From Photobacterium rosenbergii (GTDB lineage Bacteria; Pseudomonadota; Gammaproteobacteria; Enterobacterales; Vibrionaceae), in the NCBI RefSeq assembly GCF_003026455.1, contig NZ_PYMB01000024.1:1-61644 (forward strand): a DNA stretch of 61,644 bases. The letters are read 5' to 3'. Made by a program: the position numbers and the translations under genes. Within the stretch, counting starts at the first letter, position 1. Every line of letters starts with the position of its first letter. Shown one piece after another: positions 34,903-42,027 of this stretch. The notes beneath the pieces are model-generated. The model made no database searches. It was not told the origin of the DNA and saw only the letters and a list, made by a program, of their open reading frames with translations.

Positions 34903-34995
34903 TGGCGGTGAAGGAGGGATTCGAACCCTCGATACGGCTACAAACCGTATACTCCCTTAGCAGGGGAGCGCCTTCAGCCTCTCGGCCACCTCACC
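34903..34995 (-). tRNA. tRNA-Ser (GCT)
   Basis: 93-base class II tRNA, anticodon GCT, CCA encoded; first gene of the array. The order csrA - tRNA-Ser(GCT) - tRNA-Arg(ACG) copies matches E. coli csrA-serV-argVYZQ. Confidence 0.96.
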
Positions 34996-35000
34996 GTCTT

Positions 35001-35038
35001 GCGGGGGCCCATATTACTGCCAGCCAAAAATAAGTCAA
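35001..35038 (-). promoter_or_regulatory. Strong stringent-type promoter of the tRNA array
   Basis: On the minus strand TTGACT (35033-35038), a 16-base spacer and TAATAT (35011-35016) are followed by a pure G/C discriminator (35001-35010). The start site falls within about ten bases of the first tRNA. A GC discriminator is the mark of ppGpp/DksA-repressed stable RNA promoters. Confidence 0.8.
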
Positions 35039-35167
35039 ACACTTTATTGTGAAAAAACGACATCCACTGCGCGGATGCGCACTTAATAGCCAACACGGCA
35101 CATTATCGCCCGTAATGGCCCAGTATCTCTTCTAGATTCAAGAGTATGGCGTGGAAGGCAGTAACAA

Positions 35168-35193
35168 AAAAGGCCAGCATAAAAGCCGACCTT
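35168..35193 (-). terminator. Terminator after csrA
   Basis: A 9-bp stem with two G-U pairs (35169-35177 with about 35185-35193), followed on the minus strand by T's, eight bases past the csrA stop. Confidence 0.7.
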
Positions 35194-35200
35194 CTTCGAA

Positions 35201-35398
35201 TTAGTAGTTACCAGAACCCTGGGAACCCGTTTCTTTTTCCGCTTGAATGCGCATGTAAATTTCTTCGCGGTGAACAGAAACTTCTTTCGGTGCATTTACA
35301 CCGATACGAACCTGGTTACCTTTAACGCCAAGAACAGTAACGGTTACTTCATCACCGATCATTAGCGTTTCACCTACGCGACGTGTCAAAATTAGCAT
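35201..35398 (-). CDS. csrA: Carbon storage regulator CsrA
   Basis: CsrA is a dimeric RNA-binding protein that blocks or stabilises mRNAs at GGA motifs and is sequestered by CsrB-type RNAs. The 65-residue product begins MLILTRRVGETLMIGDEVTV and contains GVNAPKEVSVHREEIY with the RNA-contacting Arg. AAGGAG precedes the ATG. BarA, encoded at 58.7 kb, heads the cascade that controls CsrA through UvrY and CsrB RNAs. Confidence 0.98.
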   Translation of the reverse strand: MLILTRRVGETLMIGDEVTVTVLGVKGNQVRIGVNAPKEVSVHREEIYMRIQAEKETGSQGSGNY

Positions 35399-35483
35399 TC
35401 GTGTGCTCCTTGAGTAATCTCAGTATTATAAGAGTTAACGTTTATTATCCAACAATATTTACATTTTCGTAAATGTTCACTGC

Positions 35484-36662
35484 TCAAGAAACAGCGAGAA
35501 GTGGTCGATTATCCAGACTTTCTGGCTCTACCACAAATTTTTTGTGGATGTGTTCTACGGCTAACTGTAAATCTTGCCCATTGATCAATAGTGAGACACA
35601 ACGAGCAGTGCTTTTTCGTTGATAGACACCCACCCCTTTTTCAGCCAACGAGGCAGCCACTTCCGTACTGCACCCTACTACCCTTTCCCCGACTAGGGTC
35701 AGTGTAGCGACTGAGGACTGAGCCAGTTCTGTTTTTTCTAAGATAACATTCAGTCGAGCCAATTCATCATCGGCCGCAACAATATAGGTTGCTTGCTGAC
35801 TATCACCATAGCACCAAGCATCAAAGCCCAACAAACCCAGTTGCTGCTCCACTTTTTCAAGTGGTTGCATCACACGGTACAGTGCCTGTTGACCTTTAAT
35901 TGCCACCCCGGCAGCACCATTTCCTGATACTGTCGAGAAATCAACCAAGGTCCCTTCCCCTTCATCGAACGATGAAAGGACCCTCAATGGAACCTGGTGT
36001 TGCTCAGCATATTCAACCGACTGTAATTGTAGCACTTTTGCGCCATGGCGTGCCATTGCAGTCATATCATCGAAGTGAATTGTCGACAAACGCGCAGCTT
36101 CACTGACTAAACGGGGATCTGTGGTATAGACCCCGTCGACATCCGTGAAGATCTGACACTCATCGGCAGCCAGTGCGCCTGCAATAGCAACTGCAGTGGT
36201 ATCAGAACCGCCCCGCCCCAGAGTTGTGATGTTATTTCTGCTATCACGGCCCTGGAAACCGGCGACCACCACAATGTGGTCGCGCTCGAGCAGTTCAGTG
36301 ACCACCCCAGTTTCTACTTCAGTGATGGTGGCATTACTAAATACAGTATCAGTGCGAATACCTAACTGATCACCAGTCAATGATGTTGCCAAGTAGCCCC
36401 GCTTATTCAGGGCCATGGCGAGCAGGGCAATTGTGACCTGCTCACCCGTAGACAACAAGACATCCAGCTCACGCTGGGTGGGGACAGCATCAATTTGTTT
36501 CGCTAACCCCAGCAAACGGTTAGTCTCGCCAGCCATCGCCGAGACAACCACCACTACCTGATGACCAAGCTGGCGCGCTTTTATCACGCGCTCAGCCACC
36601 GCTTCAATACGTTCGATACTCCCTACCGACGTACCACCGAATTTCTGCACCAATAGTGCCAC
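35484..36662 (-). CDS. lysC: Aspartate kinase
   Basis: This enzyme phosphorylates aspartate at the entry to lysine, threonine and methionine synthesis. From GTG 36662 the product has 392 residues: kinase domain with VQKFGGTSVGS at the N-terminus and LGRGGSDTTAVA, then tandem ACT domains (about 250-390). GGAGAGG lies just before the GTG; the open frame runs 10 codons further up into the alaS end without a better start. It is a stand-alone kinase of the alpha/beta type between alaS and csrA, and there is no room for a lysine riboswitch. Confidence 0.92.
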   Translation of the reverse strand: MALLVQKFGGTSVGSIERIEAVAERVIKARQLGHQVVVVVSAMAGETNRLLGLAKQIDAVPTQRELDVLLSTGEQVTIALLAMALNKRGYLATSLTGDQLGIRTDTVFSNATITEVETGVVTELLERDHIVVVAGFQGRDSRNNITTLGRGGSDTTAVAIAGALAADECQIFTDVDGVYTTDPRLVSEAARLSTIHFDDMTAMARHGAKVLQLQSVEYAEQHQVPLRVLSSFDEGEGTLVDFSTVSGNGAAGVAIKGQQALYRVMQPLEKVEQQLGLLGFDAWCYGDSQQATYIVAADDELARLNVILEKTELAQSSVATLTLVGERVVGCSTEVAASLAEKGVGVYQRKSTARCVSLLINGQDLQLAVEHIHKKFVVEPESLDNRPLLAVS

Positions 36663-36678
36663 TGCACCTCTCCAATTA

Positions 36679-39303
36679 TTACAGTTTTTCAACCAACCAC
36701 GGGGTCACTGACTCCAGTGCCGCAGGCAATGCTGCTGCATCGGTACCACCGGCCTGAGCCATATCTGGACGACCGCCGCCCTTGCCACCAACTTGCTGGG
36801 CAACAAGGTTTACAAGCTCACCAGCTTTGACCTTGCTAGTAAGATCTTTTGTCACACCGGCAATCAGGCCAACTTTGTCGCCGCTGACATTACCCAGAAC
36901 AACAATACCGCTGCCTAGCTGGTTCTTCAGCTCGTCAACCATACCGCGTAGGGCTTTGTTGTCCGCACCTTCAAGCTTGGTTACCAATACCTTAACGCCA
37001 TTGATTTCCTGTGCCTTGTTGATAAGGCCCGCACTTTCCTGCGCAGCAAGTTTGTCTTTAAGTTGCTGGATTTCTTTCTCTAGCTGCTTGCTGTGAGAAA
37101 CTAGCGCGCTTACTTTGGTTGCAACTGACGCAGCGTCAGACTTCACCAGGCTTGCAGTTTCTGCCAATAGTGCTTCTTGATCGTGCAGCGCAGCAATTGC
37201 AGCTTCACCGGTTACCGCCTCAATACGACGGATACCTGCAGCAATACCACCCTCAGATACAATCTTGAATAGGCCGATATCACCAGTGTTAGATGCATGG
37301 ATACCACCACACAGCTCAACAGAGAAGTCACCCATGCTCAGGACGCGAACTTCATCATCATATTTCTCGCCAAACAACGCCATAGCGCCTTTTTCTTTGG
37401 CAGACTCGATGTCCATCACATCGGTGTTGATCGCATGGTTAATACGGATTTGCTCGTTCACCACACGCTCGATTTCACGCAATTCTTCCGGCTTCACCGC
37501 TTCTAGGTGAGAGAAGTCAAAACGCAGACCTTCAGGCTTAACCAGTGAGCCCTTCTGGGTCACGTGCTCGCCAAGCAGGTTGCGTAGTGCAGCGTGTAGC
37601 AGGTGAGTCGCTGAGTGGTTCAGGCTAGTTGCTGCACGGCGGGCCGCATCAACAGTCGCGGTTAGCTTGTCGCCCACCTTAAGTGCACCTTCAGCCAACT
37701 TACCAGTATGACCGATAGCGTTGCCAAATTTCTGGGTATCAGCAACCACAAACTGAACACCGTCAGCAGTCATTGCACCCGTGTCACCACACTGGCCGCC
37801 TGACTCAGCGTAGAACGGTGTGTTGTCCAATACGATCAACGCATCTTCGTCGGCATTGATAGCATCAACGGCTTCACCTTCACGGTAAAGCGCAACCACA
37901 GTCGCTTGACCTTCTGTCGCCGCATAACCGCAGAACTCAGTTTCCGCGTCAACTTTGATCGCATCGTTGTAATCAACACCGAACTGGCCTGCATCACGTG
38001 CACGCTGGCGCTGAGCTTCCATTGCATCGCTGAAGCCTTCTTCATCGATAGAGAAGCCACGCTCACGCGCTACGTCGTTAGTCAAATCAGCTGGGAAACC
38101 GTAGGTATCGTAAAGTTTGAATACGGTTTCACCGTCAAGCACTTTACCGTCAAGGCTATCCAGCGCTTCGGCCAGGATAGCCATACCGCGGTCAAGTGTG
38201 CGACCGAAGTTGTCTTCTTCGATCTTCAGTACTTTCTCGACCATTTCCTGCTGTTTCTTCAGCTCTTCGCCGGCAGTGCCCATGATCTCCGCCAGAGGAC
38301 CCACCAACTTGTAGAAGAAGGCACCTTTAGCGCCCAACTTGTTACCGTGGCGAACCGCACGGCGGATGATACGGCGAAGGACATAGCCACGGCCTTCGTT
38401 CGACGGCATCACACCATCAGCGATCAGGAATGCACAAGAACGGATGTGGTCAGCCACAACACGTAGTGACTGGTTGCCCAGATCGTCATGGCCAATAACA
38501 GCGGCAGCTTCTTTGATCAGCGTCTGGAAGATATCGATCTCGTAGTTTGAGTGCACGCCCTGCATGATGGCAGAGATACGCTCGATACCCATACCGGTAT
38601 CTACCGACGGCTTAGGTAGCGGGTCCATAGTACCGTCAGCCTGACGGTTGAACTGCATAAATACGTTGTTCCAGATCTCGATGAAACGGTCGCCATCTTC
38701 TTCAGGCGTACCAGGACGGCCACCCCAGATGTGATCACCGTGATCGTAGAAAATTTCGGTACAAGGACCACAAGGGCCTGTGTCACCCATCTGCCAGAAG
38801 TTGTCTGACTCGAACGGCTTACCACCTTTTTTATCACCGATGCGCACGATGCGATCAGCCGGTACACCCACTTCTTTGTTCCAGATGTCGAACGCTTCGT
38901 CATCGGTCTCGTAAACGGTAACCAGTAGGCGGTCTTCCGGCAGTTTCAGAGTTACTGTCAGGAATTCCCAAGCAAATTTAATCGCGTCTTGCTTGAAGTA
39001 ATCGCCGAAGCTGAAGTTACCCAGCATTTCGAAGAAAGTGTGGTGACGGGCAGTAAAGCCAACATTTTCCAGGTCGTTGTGCTTACCACCAGCACGAACA
39101 CAGCGCTGAGCTGTCGTTGCTCGAGTGTAGTTGCGCTTTTCCAGACCTAGGAATGTATCTTTAAACTGGTTCATACCCGCGTTGGTGAACAACAACGTTG
39201 GGTCATTGGCAGGCACAAGAGAAGAACTCTCTACTACCTGGTGGCCTTTACTCTCAAAAAACGCAAGAAACGCACGGCGAATCTCATCAGTGCTCATGTA
39301 CAT
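36679..39303 (-). CDS. alaS: Alanine-tRNA ligase
   Basis: AlaRS charges tRNA-Ala and edits Ser/Gly mischarging. The 874-residue product has the class II catalytic core (about 1-240, motif GMNQFKDTFLG), tRNA-binding helical region, editing domain with zinc ligands HSATHLLH and CGGIHASNTG (about 565-690), and C-terminal oligomerisation domain with a Gly-rich GGKGGGRPDMAQAGG. ATG 39303 has AGGA eight bases upstream; ATG 39297 (MSTDEIRR) is an alternative. Confidence 0.98.
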   Translation of the reverse strand: MYMSTDEIRRAFLAFFESKGHQVVESSSLVPANDPTLLFTNAGMNQFKDTFLGLEKRNYTRATTAQRCVRAGGKHNDLENVGFTARHHTFFEMLGNFSFGDYFKQDAIKFAWEFLTVTLKLPEDRLLVTVYETDDEAFDIWNKEVGVPADRIVRIGDKKGGKPFESDNFWQMGDTGPCGPCTEIFYDHGDHIWGGRPGTPEEDGDRFIEIWNNVFMQFNRQADGTMDPLPKPSVDTGMGIERISAIMQGVHSNYEIDIFQTLIKEAAAVIGHDDLGNQSLRVVADHIRSCAFLIADGVMPSNEGRGYVLRRIIRRAVRHGNKLGAKGAFFYKLVGPLAEIMGTAGEELKKQQEMVEKVLKIEEDNFGRTLDRGMAILAEALDSLDGKVLDGETVFKLYDTYGFPADLTNDVARERGFSIDEEGFSDAMEAQRQRARDAGQFGVDYNDAIKVDAETEFCGYAATEGQATVVALYREGEAVDAINADEDALIVLDNTPFYAESGGQCGDTGAMTADGVQFVVADTQKFGNAIGHTGKLAEGALKVGDKLTATVDAARRAATSLNHSATHLLHAALRNLLGEHVTQKGSLVKPEGLRFDFSHLEAVKPEELREIERVVNEQIRINHAINTDVMDIESAKEKGAMALFGEKYDDEVRVLSMGDFSVELCGGIHASNTGDIGLFKIVSEGGIAAGIRRIEAVTGEAAIAALHDQEALLAETASLVKSDAASVATKVSALVSHSKQLEKEIQQLKDKLAAQESAGLINKAQEINGVKVLVTKLEGADNKALRGMVDELKNQLGSGIVVLGNVSGDKVGLIAGVTKDLTSKVKAGELVNLVAQQVGGKGGGRPDMAQAGGTDAAALPAALESVTPWLVEKL

Positions 39304-39364
39304 TGGCAAATCCTGAATAATGCTTTTATGTAAACTGAATGGTCGAATTTAACTTGTCTTAATC

Positions 39365-39412
39365 GCCTGCCCTGGGTTCCACCATGCCCTCGGCAGGACA
39401 ATTCGGGCAGGC
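39365..39412 (-). promoter_or_regulatory. GC-rich inverted repeat in the alaS leader
   Basis: GCCTGCCC (39365-39372) and GGGCAGGC (39405-39412) form a perfect 8-bp inverted repeat just downstream of the predicted alaS start site. E. coli AlaRS represses its own gene by binding a palindrome around the start site, so an operator or RNA structure for autoregulation is possible. Confidence 0.35.
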
Positions 39413-39424
39413 AGTGATGGGACT

Positions 39425-39453
39425 AAAATAAATTCTTTGGCGGTTATTGTAAA
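39425..39453 (-). promoter_or_regulatory. Predicted alaS promoter
   Basis: On the minus strand TTTACA (39448-39453), 17 bases, TATTTT (39425-39430), about 120 bases ahead of alaS. Confidence 0.5.
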
Positions 39454-39584
39454 ACAACGGTAGCCAATACGGGAAATGTTATGTTCAGAAATAAGGCAAT
39501 TTATCCCCCCACCGAAGGCGTGCGGGGGAAAATTTAGGATAATTGCGGTCGGGTTTGGGTTATTGGCGGCTATATATCGCCTGC

Positions 39585-40049
39585 TTAGTATTCGTCATCA
39601 TCGACATCGAGTGCGAATTTAACCTGCTCGAAATCGAACCCCCGGGACTGCATGAATCGCAGCCTTCGGGCTTTTTCCTTATCGGTATCCATCGGGCTGT
39701 CACCGTACTTGCGCCGAGCTACCTCGCGAGCATGCTCAAACCAGTCAAATTCATCGTCTTCGAACAACTGACTGACAACTTCCTCATGGATCCCCTTATG
39801 CGCCATTTCCTGGCGGATCCGCAGCAGCCCCCAGCCCTTGGCAATCCCGTTATTCAGCAACCGCTCGGCAAAGCGGGCATCATCGAGCCAGTTGTAGTCT
39901 TGGCACAGGGCAACCGCCTCATCGACCTCCTCCTGTTCAAAACCACGGGCCAGCAACTTTTGCTGTAGCTCCTGTTCGGCATGGTCGCGGCGCGACAGGT
40001 ACCTGACGGCGGCCTGCTTGGCACTCTGGGTGGGTTTCTTGGTTTTCAT
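39585..40049 (-). CDS. recX: RecA regulator RecX
   Basis: RecX caps RecA filaments and limits recombination. The 154-residue product has the three-helix repeat pattern of RecX, with LSRRDHAEQELQQKLLARG, the WLDDARFAERLLNNGIAKGWG segment and an acidic end (DVDDDEY). It follows recA on the same strand behind a hairpin terminator, the usual arrangement that keeps RecX far below RecA. Confidence 0.95.
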   Translation of the reverse strand: MKTKKPTQSAKQAAVRYLSRRDHAEQELQQKLLARGFEQEEVDEAVALCQDYNWLDDARFAERLLNNGIAKGWGLLRIRQEMAHKGIHEEVVSQLFEDDEFDWFEHAREVARRKYGDSPMDTDKEKARRLRFMQSRGFDFEQVKFALDVDDDEY

Positions 40050-40067
40050 TACCTAGTCACTCCAAAT

Positions 40068-40098
40068 AAAAACGGGCGAGGTACTGCTACCCCGCCCG
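40068..40098 (-). terminator. Attenuating terminator between recA and recX
   Basis: An 11-bp stem with one G-U pair (40073-40083 with 40088-40098), then on the minus strand five T's. Leakage through it would supply recX mRNA. Confidence 0.85.
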
Positions 40099-40137
40099 CT
40101 TCTCTATTCTTTCATCTCGCCAAATTAGCAAGGATGA

Positions 40138-41193
40138 TTAGAATGCTTGATCTTCCGCATCCGCATCTTCTGCTTGCGCTTCCGCAGCCGCTTCTTCAAG
40201 CGCTGCCGGAGCTAGCAGAAGTTCACGCAGTTTCGCTTCAAGCTCTTCAGCAATATGGCTGTTTTCTTCGATGTACTTACAGGCATTTGCCTTACCCTGG
40301 CCGATCTTGTCGCCCTGGTAGCTGTACCAAGCACCGGCTTTTTCAACCAGTTTGTTCTTCACGCCAAGGTCGATAAGCTCGCCGTAGCGGTTGAAGCCTT
40401 TACCGTAAAGGATCTGGGTTTCAGCCTGCTTGAACGGCGCTGCAATCTTGTTCTTAACCACTTTGATGCGGGTTTCGTTACCAACAACCTCGTCACCTTC
40501 TTTGATGGCACCGGTACGGCGGATATCAAGGCGAACAGATGCGTAGAACTTCAGTGCGTTACCACCGGTAGTGGTCTCTGGGTTACCGAACATCACACCG
40601 ATCTTCATACGGATCTGGTTGATGAAGATACACATACAGTTAGACTGCTTCAGGTTACCCGTGATTTTACGCATTGCCTGAGACAGCATACGTGCCTGCA
40701 GACCCATGTGCGAATCACCCATCTCACCTTCGATTTCAGCCTTAGGCGTCAGGGCAGCAACGGAGTCGACAACCAGAATATCTACCGCGCCAGAGCGTGC
40801 TAGGGCATCGGCAATTTCCAGAGCCTGCTCACCGGTGTCCGGCTGGGAAACCAATAGTTGGTCAATATCAACACCCAGTTTGCGGGCATAGATTGGATCA
40901 AGCGCATGCTCAGCATCGATGAAAGCACAGGTTTTACCCTGCTTTTGCGCTGCTGCAATCACTTCTAGTGTCAGCGTAGTTTTACCTGAAGATTCAGGAC
41001 CATAGATTTCAACAATACGGCCCATTGGCAGACCACCAGCACCCAAGGCGATATCGAGAGACAGAGAACCGGTAGACACGGTTTCGACATCCATAGTGCG
41101 GTTGTCGCCCAACTTCATGATCGAGCCTTTACCGAATTGCTTTTCAATTTGACCTAACGCGGCGGCGAGTGCCTTCTGCTTGTTGTCGTCCAT
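40138..41193 (-). CDS. recA: Recombinase RecA
   Basis: RecA forms filaments on single-stranded DNA, drives strand exchange and triggers LexA self-cleavage. From ATG 41193 (MDDNKQKALAAALGQIEKQFG) it has 351 residues, with Walker A GPESSGKT near residues 66-73, the GGNALKFYASVRLDIRR region and an acidic C-terminal tail. TTGGAGAG precedes the ATG; a TTG four codons upstream is in frame but not needed. A LexA box lies 62 bases upstream. Confidence 0.98.
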   Translation of the reverse strand: MDDNKQKALAAALGQIEKQFGKGSIMKLGDNRTMDVETVSTGSLSLDIALGAGGLPMGRIVEIYGPESSGKTTLTLEVIAAAQKQGKTCAFIDAEHALDPIYARKLGVDIDQLLVSQPDTGEQALEIADALARSGAVDILVVDSVAALTPKAEIEGEMGDSHMGLQARMLSQAMRKITGNLKQSNCMCIFINQIRMKIGVMFGNPETTTGGNALKFYASVRLDIRRTGAIKEGDEVVGNETRIKVVKNKIAAPFKQAETQILYGKGFNRYGELIDLGVKNKLVEKAGAWYSYQGDKIGQGKANACKYIEENSHIAEELEAKLRELLLAPAALEEAAAEAQAEDADAEDQAF

Positions 41194-41254
41194 TCGACTC
41201 TCCAAGGGATGCTTAATTAATGCTTAAACTAAGTACTGATAATGATGATTAGTA

Positions 41255-41274
41255 TACTGTCTATTCATACAGTG
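41255..41274 (-). promoter_or_regulatory. LexA (SOS) box of recA
   Basis: TACTGTCTATTCATACAGTG contains the CTGT-N8-ACAG core and fits the gammaproteobacterial LexA consensus, upstream of recA. Confidence 0.88.
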
Positions 41275-41327
41275 TCTAGCACTGTATGAAAATTTTTTCG
41301 CCAAATTGATGCTCGTCCAACTTTGGC

Positions 41328-41810
41328 TCAAGATTGTGCCATCAGGGAAATCAATCCAGATAATGCTTTTTCAACAGCTTGCTGGCGTACCTCTTGGCGG
41401 TCGCCGGCAAATAAACAGGTTTCTACTTTTAGCTTGCCCGTGTGATCGGCCCAACCGAAACAGACAGTACCGACAGGTTTTTCTTTACTGCCACCACCAG
41501 GGCCTGCTATTCCGCTGATCGCTACGGCAATATCCCCGCGCGATTGGGCCAACGCACCAAGTGCCATTTCAGCGACCACCGCTTCACTCACCGCACCAAA
41601 CTCTGACAGGGTCTGCTCCCTGACGCCAAGCATTTCCTGCTTGGCTTCGTTGCTATAGGTCACGAATGCGCGGTCAAACCACGCAGAGCTACCAGCAATA
41701 TCCGTAATTGCTGTGGAAACTCCACCACCGGTGCAGGATTCAGCGGTAACTGCGACCCAATTGCGCTGGGCCAAGGCCAACCCGACTTGTTGTGCTAATG
41801 CCATCATCAC
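41328..41810 (-). CDS. pncC: Nicotinamide-nucleotide amidase (CinA C-terminal family)
   Basis: PncC deamidates nicotinamide mononucleotide to nicotinate mononucleotide, recycling the product of NAD+-using DNA ligase. The 160-residue product is the stand-alone CinA C-terminal domain: TAESCTGGGVSTAITDIAGSS (catalytic Ser), VTYSNEAKQEMLGV and ISGIAGPGGGSKEKPVGTV. It lies upstream of recA and divergent from mutS. Confidence 0.93.
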   Translation of the reverse strand: MMMALAQQVGLALAQRNWVAVTAESCTGGGVSTAITDIAGSSAWFDRAFVTYSNEAKQEMLGVREQTLSEFGAVSEAVVAEMALGALAQSRGDIAVAISGIAGPGGGSKEKPVGTVCFGWADHTGKLKVETCLFAGDRQEVRQQAVEKALSGLISLMAQS

Positions 41811-42027
41811 TCCAAATGAATACGACTTTTTTGATTTGTTTCTCGCCCCTTCAGGATCTACACATTACTCGGCTCAGTCCATACGGGCAAGCCTGTTACC
41901 TTCAGCCATTTTTGGGCAAGGAAAGTACTGTAACGGCAGGTCGGGATCACGTATCCTAAGCGACCAGAAACTTCCCCCGGGTAAACAGGGTGATCCAGCC
42001 CACCGGCACAATGTAGCAGGCAACAAC

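Noticed and set aside
33169..34995. Regular array of near-identical repeats that could suggest a CRISPR
   Set aside because: The repeats are 77- or 93-base tRNA cloverleafs with CCA ends, spacers are themselves duplicated, and no cas genes are present.
35083..35295. 70-codon minus-strand frame over the csrA end
   Set aside because: Overlaps csrA in another frame and extends through the csrA terminator.
35399..36662. Possible lysine riboswitch for lysC
   Set aside because: lysC starts 17 bases after the alaS stop, leaving no room for a leader.
39543..39968. 141-codon plus-strand frame over recX
   Set aside because: It is the shadow of recX, which is clearly real on the minus strand.
41713..42027. 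105-codon N-terminal extension of MutS
   Set aside because: It is in frame but not MutS-like, overlaps the pncC coding region on the other strand, and would make the protein about 100 residues longer than the family.
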